Shown: positions 51,544 to 61,079 of the stretch, one piece after another
Numbering within the stretch: the stretch's first letter is position 1
Layout: every line of letters begins with the position of its first letter
Assembly (NCBI GenBank): GCA_026636295.1
Contig: CP089464.1
Coordinates: forward strand, 620,001 to 684,000
Length of the DNA stretch: 64,000 nt
Direction of reading: 5' to 3'
From: Medakamo hakoo
Taxonomy: Eukaryota; Chlorophyta; Trebouxiophyceae; Coccomyxaceae
Position numbers and translations under genes: made by a program
Notes under the pieces: model-generated
Database searches by the model: none
What the model saw: the letters and a program-made list of their open reading frames with translations, nothing else
Told to the model about the DNA's origin: nothing

Positions 51544-53896
51544 TCACCCACTCGCACTCGCCCGCACCACGCGCCGCACCTTGTCCTTGACCCGCCGCAC
51601 TCTCTCGCCCTCCATCCCCACCGCCGCATCCCACCGGGCCCGGGACAGCCCGCCCTCTCCATGGGATAACGCCAGCAGGCGAGCCAGCTCGACCGTGCGG
51701 TGGAGCGCGCCCTGCAAGTCGATGGACGACGACGCGGCGGACGCACCACCACCACCACCGCCGCCGCCGTCCTCTGCGGCCGCGCGCGTCGCGCCCATCC
51801 ACTCGACGATCCAGTCGACGACGGGCGGGGACGCGCCGTCCGCTTTCTTGTCCTCCTCGTCCACGTCTGCCGCAACCTGGCCATTTGCGGCCAGGTCGAA
51901 GCCGTCGCACGCGCGCGCGCCCGCGAACAAAGCACGGGCGGCAGCCAGAGCGGCCGGGTCGACCACCGGCAAAGCCTCACCGCCCGCCGCCGCCGCCGCC
52001 GCCGCGGCCGCCGGATCCAGCGGCAGCACCAAATCCACGGCCTCGCGCAGCACGGACGACGCCTCCCCGCTCAGCACGGTCACGGCCGCGTCGGCCGGGA
52101 TGGGGACGCGCGCGCCCGCACCAAACTCATAACTCACGGCTTTTTCGGACAGCAGCTCTTGCAGGGCGCGCGCGTTGTCCAGGCCCTGTGGAGTCAAGCG
52201 GCCGGGCGCCATGGCGGTCTCGTCCAGGAGGACTTGCGTGCCGTGGGCGAGCTGGAGGGCGGACCGCGGGCGCAGGCGGTCGGTCGCCGGGCACGCGGCC
52301 GGGCGGTGGCGCGGCTGCGTGGCCCCGTTCAGGGCCGGGACGGTGACGGGGAGGGCGACAAGGCGCGGGGCCAGGGCGGACAGGACGGACGCCACGCGCG
52401 CCGCAAAGGGCGTGATTTCAGTCGGCCTGGCCGTGGTGGGTGGCGTGGGGCAGCCGCACAGGTTCATGGACAGCACGCCCGGCGCGAGCGAGGCCAGGCC
52501 GGACAGCGCGCCCGTCGAGCTCCCACCGCCCACCGCCCGGGCTTTGGAGACGAACTGGAGTAAGAGGTACTCGCCCGCCAGGGCGTCGCCTCCCAGGGCG
52601 GACGTCAGGGCGGCGTGGGCGGCGGCGCGGGCCGCAGCGATGAGGGGAGCCGACGGCGGCGCGAGTTGTTTGGGAACGACGGCCAGCGCTTCGACCGGCC
52701 CGCCGACAGCGGCCGACGCCGCGACGTGGTGCGGCGGCAGGGCGCCCGACACCGGCCGCACAAACAGGGCGTGGACGCGCGGGACGAGGGACGTCGGCGG
52801 CAGGCCGCCCCAGGCGGTCGCGGCCGCGAGCGCGGCCGCGTCGTTGTCTTCAAACTCGCCACCGCCGCACGCCAAGTCCGGCGTGCGGGACAGGACGCCC
52901 CACACTTCCACGACCTCGTTCAAGCGAGGGGGTGGCACGGGGGAGGCTTCCCCGGACGGGTAGACAAAGACGACGCAGTCGCCGTGCGCGGGCGTGGGGA
53001 AGGCCGGCGTGGTGGCAGTGGTCGTGGTGGCCGGCGCCGCGGGCGCGGCCGCCTTTTTGGCCGGCTCGACCCCGTCGCCCGCCTCGGCCATCGCCTCATC
53101 TTCTTCCTCACGCCCGCGTTTCGCGCCACCGCCACCGCTCCCGCCACCAGCGGACGGAGGCGGCGCCCTCACAACAGGCTCCGGGCGAGCCGGCTCGCCC
53201 GGCACCGCCGTGCAGTACAGGGCCTGCCGCGCCCAGATGGGCGCCGCGCCGCTGCCCTCGTCCGGCGCGGCGGTCGGGTGCGCGCCGTGCGCCGCGATCG
53301 CGGCGCCCATGGCCGCCGCGTCCGCCGCGTCCGCCGCCGCGTCCGCGTACTTGACGGTGCGGCGCACGCCGTTGTGGCCCGCGAACGCGCCGAAGAAAAA
53401 CTCCGGGTTGCCCTGGTGCTGGACCTGTTGTGAGATGATGGGAGGGGGGAGGGTGTGTGGGAGGGTGTGTGGGCGGGAAAGCCTATGCCGGCAAGATTTC
53501 TTTCGTGCCGCGTTTTTTTTGTCAAACACAACGCACCATGCCCCGGAATTTGACCAGGCCGTGCGTGGGGACGGCGTCCAGGTTGCAGGCCGAGACGTCC
53601 GGGACCTATGAGGAGGGGCGCAGGTGGAGGGCGCGACGTGAGAAAGAGGCGGCGCGAAAAACTTCCGGCGGGAGTGCATGCAAACGCAAAAACGGCGCGG
53701 CCCCGCATCCAGCCTCCCTCACCTGGCTCGCCAGGGCCGGGTCGGCCGCCAAGGCACCGAAGTAGGCGCTGACGCCCCAGTCGCCGTCGGTGGAGGGCCG
53801 GCCGGCCGCGGCGAAGAGCGCGTCCACGACGGCCAGCGGCGCGGTGATGGCGTCGGACGATAGAGGAGGGGGAGGGGGAGGGGCGTCGGTCGACAT
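51544..53896 (-). CDS. MCMBP: MCM complex-binding protein (MCMBP/ETG1)
   Basis: Exons: complement(51544..53424, 53537..53605, 53723..53896), all phase 0, giving 707 aa. Exon 2 plus the start of exon 3 reads HGLVKFRGM then VQHQGNPEFFFGAFAG, the diagnostic N-terminal MCMBP sequence that follows its short helical start. Later landmarks are VLSRTPDLAC, PRVHALFVRP and LVLPLDPAAA near a dispensable poly-Ala stretch. ETG1/MCMBP binds MCM3-7 in place of MCM2, unloads MCM after replication and is needed for sister-chromatid cohesion in plants. A basic segment (KRGREEEDEA) could be nuclear targeting. Poly-Ala, Thr and Gly insertions make it longer than animal homologues. It converges on RRP40. Confidence 0.9.
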
Positions 53897-54226
53897 CTTC
53901 GGGGAGTTGTGTGCGAGTGCACGAGCGTCTGGGCTTCAGGCGTGCGTGCGTTTGTGCGCGTGGGAAGGCGACGGCACGCCCCGTCGACTCGGGCCGGCGG
54001 ATGATCAAGGTAAGACTTGTGATGATGAAGAGCGCGAGCCCGAGCGCATCACTTCAGTCTTGCTTTCCCTCATCGTCCGGGGCGTGCGAGGTCAGAGACT
54101 CGCCATCACCCTCGTCTCCACGCCGTGGCCAGCGACCCTGTGCGTGTCCACCTCTCACGCGGGCGCGCGCCGCAAGTCAAAGCCCCCACCCCCGCACCGA
54201 AACAAAAAGCACGAGCGAGCGACGAA
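53897..54226. promoter_or_regulatory. 330-bp divergent upstream region, MCMBP / VPS37-like
   Basis: This region lies between two divergent start codons. I see no distinct element or RNA gene in it. Confidence 0.35.
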
Positions 54227-55517
54227 ATGTCGGGCCGCCTCTCCCCGCTCCAGCAGACGGCCGAGTGCGTTTGTTTGTTTCAGTGCGCCCGCTTCGGCCT
54301 GCCAGACATGGCGGGCTCACCCTGCACGCGCAGGGCGAGCGTGGAGCCGCAGGGCATCCGCGGACCGCTCCGAAAAGCCTCACCATTCGCTCTCGCTCCC
54401 CTCCCCCCACTCAACACAGGCGCGCCGCCCAGGTCTCGGAACTGCTGCAAGCCGTGCCCACCGTCCAGGCCCTGAACCGGGACCAGTTGCGTTTGTTTGG
54501 TGGGGAGGAGGAGTGTGTGTGTGCGCGTGGGGTGTCCCACGCGGCGTGCTCGCTCGCTCCGCAACAAAAAAACCCGCACACCACTTCTCACCACCCCACA
54601 CCCACTCCCACTCCCACAGGACCCTCTTCGACGTCGCCATCCGCTTACCCGACGGCACGGCCACCTCGCTCCGCATCTCCCTGCCGCCAGGCTTTCCGGG
54701 CGGACCGCCGTCGCTGTCCCTGGGCGCGTCCGGAGTGCGGCACACGTGGGTGGACCCGTCGACTGGGCGGGTGACGTGCCCCGCGCTCGCTCGGTGGGGT
54801 GGAGGGACGAGCGCCGGCGCCAGCCGGTTGGCGGGCGCGGTGCAGGAGGTCCTGGCGGGGTTGGGCGCGGCTGTCGTGGCGGCTGACGGCAGCGTGGTGG
54901 GCGGCGGGACGGCCGCTGCCGCGGCAACGGCCGCCTCGCCCGCCCGCCCCGCCCAGCCCTCTGGCGCGGAGGCGGAATTCCCGGAGCTGGCGGGCGCCGA
55001 CGCGGCCACGCTCGAATCCTGGGTCACGGACGAGGCCGCGTTTGCGGCGCTGGCGGCCCGTGTGGCTGGGCGGGTGGGTGTGTCGGCGGCAGGCGCGGCG
55101 GCTGCTGCCGCGGCGGGCGACCCGAAAGCGGCCGCGCAAGCCGCGGCCGTCGCGGCCGCGCAAGCAAACCTGGCCGCCGCCGCCTCCGTGAAGGAGTTGG
55201 CCAACCAGGTGGCGGTCATTCGGGCGGGCGAGTACGCGGCCGCGGTCGAAGGCGCGGCGTCCCGCGCGGCGCGGGCGGCGGCTGTGAACGCCGCCCTGTC
55301 GCCCGCCGCGCTCGTGGCCGGCCTGCGGTCGGCCGCAGCCGCGGCCGACGCCGAGTCGGCCCGCTGCTACGACGCGTTCCTTTCGTCGGCGGGCGGCGGG
55401 GGCGGCGGCGCCTCCCCTGCCGCCGTCGACGCGTTCACGACGCAGTACGTCGCCCTGCGCACAAAATTCCACGAGCGCGAGCTGAAGAGCCAGGCCGCGA
55501 CGCAGACGCTCACTTGA
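54227..55517 (+). CDS. VPS37: VPS37-like ESCRT-I subunit with UEV-like N-terminal domain
   Basis: The model is 54227..54264, 54420..54512 (or ..54494) and 54620..55517, about 342 aa. The middle donor is ambiguous because two GT sites give the same phase. Exon 2 gives AAQVSELLQAVPTVQALNRD. Exon 3 gives TLFDVAIRLPDGTATSLRIS, LPPGFPGGPPSLSL and HTWVDPSTGRVT, which look like a UEV-type fold as in VPS37A. The C-terminal half has FPELAGADAATLESWVTDEA, VKELANQVAVIRAGEYAA and FTTQYVALRTKFHEREL, the layout of the Mod(r) domain of VPS37. ESCRT-I sorts ubiquitinated cargo into multivesicular bodies. Poly-Ala insertions inflate the helical part. The family call is fairly confident; the 5' exons less so. 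Confidence 0.78.
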
Positions 55518-55614
55518 AAAAAAGCAGGGGGGTGGGGGAGGTGGGGTTGGTTGCATTGTTTGCTTGCGTTCTTTTTTTTTCGCCTTCTAAAAAACCTCTT
55601 TTACAAACTCGTTC

Positions 55615-57216
55615 TCAAGCCGCCACGCCTAGGACGGCCACGCACTCCGCCGCGTCCGCCCGCGCATTCCCGCTCTCCGGCCGGGGTGGACTGCCCGGCT
55701 CCGCCGCCGCTTCCGCCCGCCGCACGCACCTGGCCAGGTCAGCCGCGCGCGCCGCGTCGCCCCTCACCCGGGCCGCCCAGGCCAGCGCTGGCACGCCCGC
55801 CCCGTCCACGCAGGCCGCCACCCTGGCATACGCCGCTGACGCGTCTGCGATGCGGCCGTCGCCTGCCGCTTCGTGCAGCAGGCCGAGGAGGAGGTCGGCC
55901 GGCGCGGTGGCCGGGCAGCCGCGGGGGGCGGTGGCGCGGGCCAGCGCCGTCGCCGCGCCCACCAGCGGCTCCCGGTGTGGGGAGCCGTGGCGGGCGGCGT
56001 GGAGCACGCGTTCGTTCGCGCGCAGGACAGCAGACGGCGGCAGCGGGCCGCCGGCCATGGCGACGGCCAGGGAAGCGGCGAGGTCGGGCGGGAGGGCCAG
56101 GGCAGGCGGGTCGTCCGGCGCCGGTGCGACCAGGGCGTCGGGCCCCACGCCGACGGCGGCCAGGGTGCCGCCGTGCGCGGCTGCGGCTCCCGCCCACAAC
56201 CCCGCTTCAGCCGCGGCCCGGGCGGACCGTCCCGGCGCGGGCACAGCCGGGAAACCGCCGCCCGCACGCCAGACGCGTTCTTTGCGAAACGCCGCACCAG
56301 GCGGCACGGGGCTCCACCAGGGTGGCTCAGCGGGCAGGGGCTCGCCGTCGTCGTCGCTGTTCGCGCCCGGTCTGTGAACGACCGCGGGCCCCGTGTAAAA
56401 CACGTCCGCGTCCGGGTGGGCCGCCGCGCCGGAGGCGAGGGCGGCCCAGGCACCCCGGCCGACGCGGTCGCCTGGGGCGAGGGTTGCAACCAGAGGCGCG
56501 CGTGCGGCGCGGGCGCCGTCGTTGAGGAGGGCGGCGTAGGCGGATGCGGGGTCGCCCAGACTGGCGCCTGTTCGTGTGAGCAGCCGGAAAGCGGCGGCGG
56601 CCGAGCCTGCCGCCGCGGCGTCAGTGAAAGCTTTGGCCGCGGCTGGGCTCGCAGCCACCACGACCACCTCCACCGACCCGCCGGCCGCTGTGGCAGCCGC
56701 CGCCGTGGATGCCGCCGCTGCCGCGCTGTCCACGCTGACAACGGGCAAGACAATCGACACCGCCGGGTTGGGCGGGAGGGCGGGAGCGCCGCGTGGGCGG
56801 GGCGCTTCCTCGGGCGGAAACGCGCCGCCGCCCTCGCCCAGGAGCGCGAGGTCTAGCAAGCCGTTGCTGCGAGGGACGGGCGCGTGCGCCGCCGACGTCC
56901 AGGGCACGGTTGACGTGCCGGTGCTGATGGCCTGGTCCAGGCGGATGTACGAGGTCGGAGGAGAGGGCGGCGGGAGGTGAGCGGACGCGGCGGCTGCCGG
57001 CGCCAGGGGCGAGGGCGGCAGTGGTGGTGGGCAGGCAGCACCGCCGCGGCCGCCGAACAAGCGCGTCACCAGCAGCGCCAGGACAAAGCCGACTCCCAGC
57101 GATGCGGGAGGGCTCCTCCTCACAAAAGCCAGGCCTTCTGTCGCCCAGGCCGGCAGGGGGGCAGGCCCGCCGGGCCGGCCGCCCCGGCCGGGCGGCGAGT
57201 GCGACGTGGGGAGCAT
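55615..57216 (-). CDS. type II membrane glycosyltransferase-like protein (GT-A-like, divergent)
   Basis: This single exon encodes 533 aa from the ATG at 57216 (MLPTSHSPPGRGG). A TM helix near residues 36-52 (SLGVGFVLALLVTRLFG) follows a short basic-proline cytosolic start, a type II topology. The lumenal part has VSIVLPVVSVDSAAA, SVEVVVVAASPAAAK and LNDGARAARAPLVATLAPGD. GRGAWAALASG and HPDADVFYTGPAVV follow, the order of GT2-like GT-A folds, where the last segment would sit near the DxD position. A recognisable DxD is present as DAD. The C-terminal third is Ala-rich and helical. The start codon is only 98 bp from that of MGST3. Assignment to glycosyltransferases is by fold-like pattern and tentative. 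A TGTAA element follows the stop. Confidence 0.6.
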   Translation of the reverse strand: MLPTSHSPPGRGGRPGGPAPLPAWATEGLAFVRRSPPASLGVGFVLALLVTRLFGGRGGAACPPPLPPSPLAPAAAASAHLPPPSPPTSYIRLDQAISTGTSTVPWTSAAHAPVPRSNGLLDLALLGEGGGAFPPEEAPRPRGAPALPPNPAVSIVLPVVSVDSAAAAASTAAAATAAGGSVEVVVVAASPAAAKAFTDAAAAGSAAAAFRLLTRTGASLGDPASAYAALLNDGARAARAPLVATLAPGDRVGRGAWAALASGAAAHPDADVFYTGPAVVHRPGANSDDDGEPLPAEPPWWSPVPPGAAFRKERVWRAGGGFPAVPAPGRSARAAAEAGLWAGAAAAHGGTLAAVGVGPDALVAPAPDDPPALALPPDLAASLAVAMAGGPLPPSAVLRANERVLHAARHGSPHREPLVGAATALARATAPRGCPATAPADLLLGLLHEAAGDGRIADASAAYARVAACVDGAGVPALAWAARVRGDAARAADLARCVRRAEAAAEPGSPPRPESGNARADAAECVAVLGVAA

Positions 57217-57314
57217 TCTTTCTTTTCTTTGCTCTGGACGTTCTTCGCTTGCTCGGCCCGCACGCACTCACTCTGCCATCCTCTCACTACCACCACCAAC
57301 AAAAAACGACCGCA
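57217..57314. promoter_or_regulatory. 98-bp bidirectional upstream region
   Basis: This is the shortest gap between divergent start codons in the window (GT-like gene and MGST3). It includes CT-rich sequence on the + side. Confidence 0.45.
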
Positions 57315-58116
57315 ATGCAGGCTCTTCGCGTCGCTGCCCCTCGCCCGGCCCCGGCCGGCCTGAAGCAGAAGAAGCGGGTGGTCCGGACGCCCGCGCTCAC
57401 GATCCCGACGTACTCGACGCCGGAGGCGGGGTGCGTGTTTTTTTTTTGCGTCGTCGCAGAACCGCATGCTGCTCGACCCTTCCCATCCCAACCACCTCCC
57501 TCCCTCCCTCCGGCTGACTCGGCCGCTCTTCCCCCTCTCCCCACCTCCGACCCAAAAAATCAGTGCCTTTGCTCTCCTGGTCGGCGCGACCGCCATCTTC
57601 AACCAGTGGTGCGCCATCCAAGTCATGAAGGCGCGCAAACAGTACGGCGTCGCCTTCCCGAAGCTGTACGCCGAAGGGGACTCGCCGTCGGCCGTCGCGT
57701 TCAACTGCGTGCAGCGGGGCCACCAGAACTACCTTGGTGCGGGCGGCTGCTGTCGTGGCGGCTCGGTGGCTGGGGCGCGGGGCCGGTCGCGATGCCGCGC
57801 CGTGGGACTCCGCAACCTGGCGCGCCCTTGCTCTCACATCCCTGCACCTCTCCAACACGCACACACACACGCACACACACCCACCCCAGAACAATTCCCG
57901 ATCTTCGCCCTCCTCACCCTCGCCCTGGCCAAAGCCTCCCCGCGCTTTGCGCTGGGCATGTACGCGGTCTGGCTCCTGGGCCGCGTGCTGTACATGGTCG
58001 GGTACGCGAAGGGCGACCCGAAAGGCCGCGTCCCCGGCGCCGCCATCTCCGGCCTGACCTACCTGGTGGGCATGCTGACGGCGGTGGTGTGGGGCGCCAA
58101 GACGCTGCTGGCTTGA
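57315..58116 (+). CDS. MGST3: microsomal glutathione S-transferase 3 (MAPEG family)
   Basis: Exons are 57315..57430, 57564..57736 and 57890..58116, giving 171 aa. The joined core reads AFALLVGATAIFNQWC, MKARKQYGVAFPKLYAEGD, AFNCVQRGHQNYLEQFPIF and ALLTLALAKASPRFALGMYA. FNCVQRGHQNYLE is the MGST3 signature. GRVLYMVGYAKGDPKGRVPG and YLVGMLTAVVWGAKTLLA complete a four-helix integral membrane protein. MAPEG enzymes use glutathione for conjugation or peroxide reduction at ER or organelle membranes. The N-terminal 35 residues (RVAAPRPAPAGLKQKKRVVR) are longer and more basic than in animals and could be an organelle-targeting extension. Confidence 0.95.
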
Positions 58117-58216
58117 AGGGAGGGAGGGAGGGGAGGCATGCACGCGCGTGCGACGGACAAAAGGAGGGGAGGAAGGCACAGTGTCGACACGCGCGCCCCT
58201 TCCCCGTCCCCATCAT

Positions 58217-60539
58217 CTACCCCCGCCCGCTCCCCGCGGGCGACCCTGACCGGGACGCACTGCTCGCCAGGCCGGACAGCCACCCACGCCCGGGGCGCGC
58301 AGGCGCAGGCGCCGGCGCGGCAGCAGCCGGTGCCGGCGCCGTCGCTCCTTGCGCAAAGGCGGCCGCCAGCGCCTCCCGCTTCACCCGTTCCTCGGCTGCG
58401 GCCGCGGCCGCAGCCGCCGCCCGCGCGTCGGCGGCCGCCAGTGCTTCCCTCGCCGCTTCCGCGTCCGCGGACAGCGCCGACAGCCGGGCGATGATGCGGG
58501 CGATGGACGCGCCTGTTGACGCGGCTAGGTCCGCGGCCGCGCCTCCGGGCCCGGCCGCCGGGTCTTCGCCCGCCGCGGGCAGCGCCGCAATGAGCGCACC
58601 CAAGGCCGGTGGCAGCGGCTCCGCCTCGCCGCTGGCGGCCGCCGCACTATCGCCCGCCAGGGCCACGGCGGCCACCCAGGCCGACGGCGGGCTGGGGCCC
58701 GTGCCCACGGCCGCGGACGCGCCGACCGTCTGGACGGCGGTGGTCCGCGTGCGGACTTTGCGTGGAGGCGGCGGCGGCGGCGGCGGTGGCGGAGGTCCCG
58801 GCGCCGCTGGAGCTGCAGGCACCGCCACCGCTCCGGCGCCGGCCGCCGCGACCGCCGCCGCCACGGCCGCCACCTCCTCATCCGTCAGGCTGCCCACGCC
58901 CGGCGGCGGCAGGCCAGACACATCCCCAGCCGCCGCCGCCGCCGCTCGCTCGGCCCGCACCGCCCGGGCGGCCAAGACGACGCGCTCCCGCCTGGCAGCC
59001 TCCGCCTCCGCTTCCGCCCGCCGCCGCCCCTGCTCCGCCGCCGCCAGCCTGGACTCGGCTTTGGACAGGGCGGACGCAGCGGCCGTCGCGGCCTTGGTCG
59101 CCACCGCCTCGGCCCGGCGGGCGTCCGCGGCCGCGTCCTCGGCCGCGACCAGTTCCGCTGCCAGCGCCCGCGCGCGGCCGCGCGCTTCCGCCGCGGCCGC
59201 CCGGGCCGACGCCGCGTCTGCTGCCACGCGGTCCAGCTCCGCACGCAGGCGGTCGGCTTCCGCCGCGCCCGCCGCGTTCGCCGCCGCCGCCCGATCGCCC
59301 TGCCCGGCCTCGGCGTTGAGCCGCGACACGAGCTCGTCGTTTTCCGCGGCCAGGCGCGCGACGGCCGCGGCCTGGGCGTCCAGCGCGCGCGCCAGGCGGA
59401 AGCGTTCGCGCGTCAGGTCGTCAATGTGGTCTTGCAGCGCGGCAAAGGAGGCGGAGGATTGCTGCTGGTGGGGCGGCGGCGGCGGCGGCGGCGGCGCGGC
59501 TGTCGTGTCTGCCAGCCACGGACTTGTGGCGGCCTCCGGTGGCGGCTCTGCAGCCGCCGCCGGCGTCGGGCCGCCGTCCCCGCCTGCTGCCACGCGCTCG
59601 TCCGCCGCCGTGTGCACCTGGACGGGCGGCGGGGGTGGCGGGAGGTCCAGGCCCGGCTGGAGTGCGGTGGTGGTGGTGGTCGGCGCCTCCCACGCCGGGG
59701 GCTCGGGCGGTGGTGGAGGAGGCGACGGCAGCCGCCCTTCCTCCTCCACGACCGGCTCCACGACCGGCGGAGGGCTGGGCGGCGGCGGAGACGGCGACGG
59801 CGGCTTGACCGGCTCGGGCTCTAGCGCCGGCGCGGGCGCAGCACCCACCAGCGACGCGAGCGCCGCCGGCGGCGGCGGCGGCGGCCGCAGCAGGGCGGCC
59901 GCGTCCCACAGGGCCGGCGCGGCCGCCGGCTCAGCAGGCGGCGGCGGCGGTGCCGGAGCCGGCGAGGGAGGCGCAGGCGGCTCGGCCACCACCACCTCGA
60001 CCGGCGGCGGCGGTGGCGGTGGCGGCGGCGGCGGCGGCGGCGGTGGCAGTGGCGGTGGTGGTGGAGGTGGTGGTGGAAGTGGCGGGGATGGAACAGCCTC
60101 GACGACGGCGGGCGGTGGAGCTGGCGGCGTCACCGCCACGTTGGGCCCTGGTCCTCCAGCCCCTCCTCTCGACGCCGGGACGGGCGGCGCCGTGAAGGCG
60201 ATGGGCTGGGGCGGAGGCGGGGATGATGGGGCGCCGACAGGCGGCGCGGCGGCAGGTTGTTGCACCGGCGCAGCGGGCGGCGCCGGCGGCCCGCTCCCTC
60301 CTCCACTCCCGCCGTTGACCGCCTTGGCCGCGCGCGCGGCCCGGAAAGCTTCAAGCTGTGGATGGCGTGTGCGTGTGGCAGGGCGGGAGCGCGTCGTGAG
60401 CGGGGATCAATGCCTGCGCAAAAAGAAAACACGCGCGCGCGCGCACCATCGGCCTGCGTGCCGTCTGCCCGCCATCCTTCGGCACGCTTCTCACCTTTCG
60501 CCTGCCGGCGGCGGCCAGGTCCTCTCGCGAGGGATTCAT
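58217..60539 (-). CDS. BLI: BLISTER-like coiled-coil protein (plant BLI family)
   Basis: Exons: complement(58217..60355, 60495..60539), giving 727 aa. The join gives REDLAAAGRRKLEAFRAARA, equivalent to the conserved basic N-terminal helix of plant BLISTER. After about 220 residues of Pro-rich sequence comes SFAALQDHIDDLTRERFRLA, the best match to BLISTER (its FAALxxHIxDLTxEKF region), followed by a long coiled coil (ARLAAENDELVSRLN, RLRAELDRVAADAASARAAA). A later PRKVRTRTTAVQTV recalls the Thr-rich end of the family. BLI interacts with the Polycomb component CLF and acts in stress and development in Arabidopsis. The assignment rests on two short blocks, so it is moderately firm. The Pro-rich region is repetitive and poorly constrained. 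Confidence 0.72.
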
Positions 60540-61079
60540 GGGGCGTGGTGCGGAGTGCGCCACCTCCCGCACGCCCCGGAAACAAGGAAAACGGACTTGT
60601 GAGGTCCAGCTCAGTTTTTTTTTCTCTCTTTCGACACTCTCTCTCAGGGACCCCGACGACTCTTATACGAAATGAAAAAAAAAAGGAAAAGAAAAAAAGA
60701 CTGCGGTAGACGGGTACTTATCGGCTATAGCTCGGCTTCCGAAATGTGTGTGTGTGTGCATGGATGAAGGGGAAAAAAGCGCGCACAGAGAGGAAAAAAG
60801 GCGCAGGCCTCTCAGCAGCGATGGTGGGGGTCGAGGGGCGGGGGGGGGGAAGGAGGACAGTTCTCGGGCGCCGCACGGCGCGCGCACAAGGCAGAGTTCC
60901 TCCACACGATAGAGAGAGAGACCGAAAAAAGAGAAAAGAAGTGCCCGGGGCGCGCGGAAACACAAAACCCGGATCGCGCAGCCGTTTTTTCCCAGGCCCG
61001 TGTGGTGGAGTGAGAGCTGGATTGATTCAGTGCTGAGAGCGTTTTTTGGTGGCGCGCCCCGCCCCGCGTCGACCACTGT
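60540..61079. other. 540-bp gap
   Basis: This is the upstream region of BLISTER-like plus the 3' end of the next (-) gene. It has A-rich and CT-rich runs (60676-60700, 60905-60940) and a GT tract at 60748-60758. No gene is supported. Confidence 0.45.

Noticed and set aside
57021-60602. 1193-codon + strand open frame covering MGST3 and BLISTER-like
   Set aside because: It runs across introns of MGST3 and antisense to BLISTER-like, and its product is low-complexity; it is a compositional shadow.
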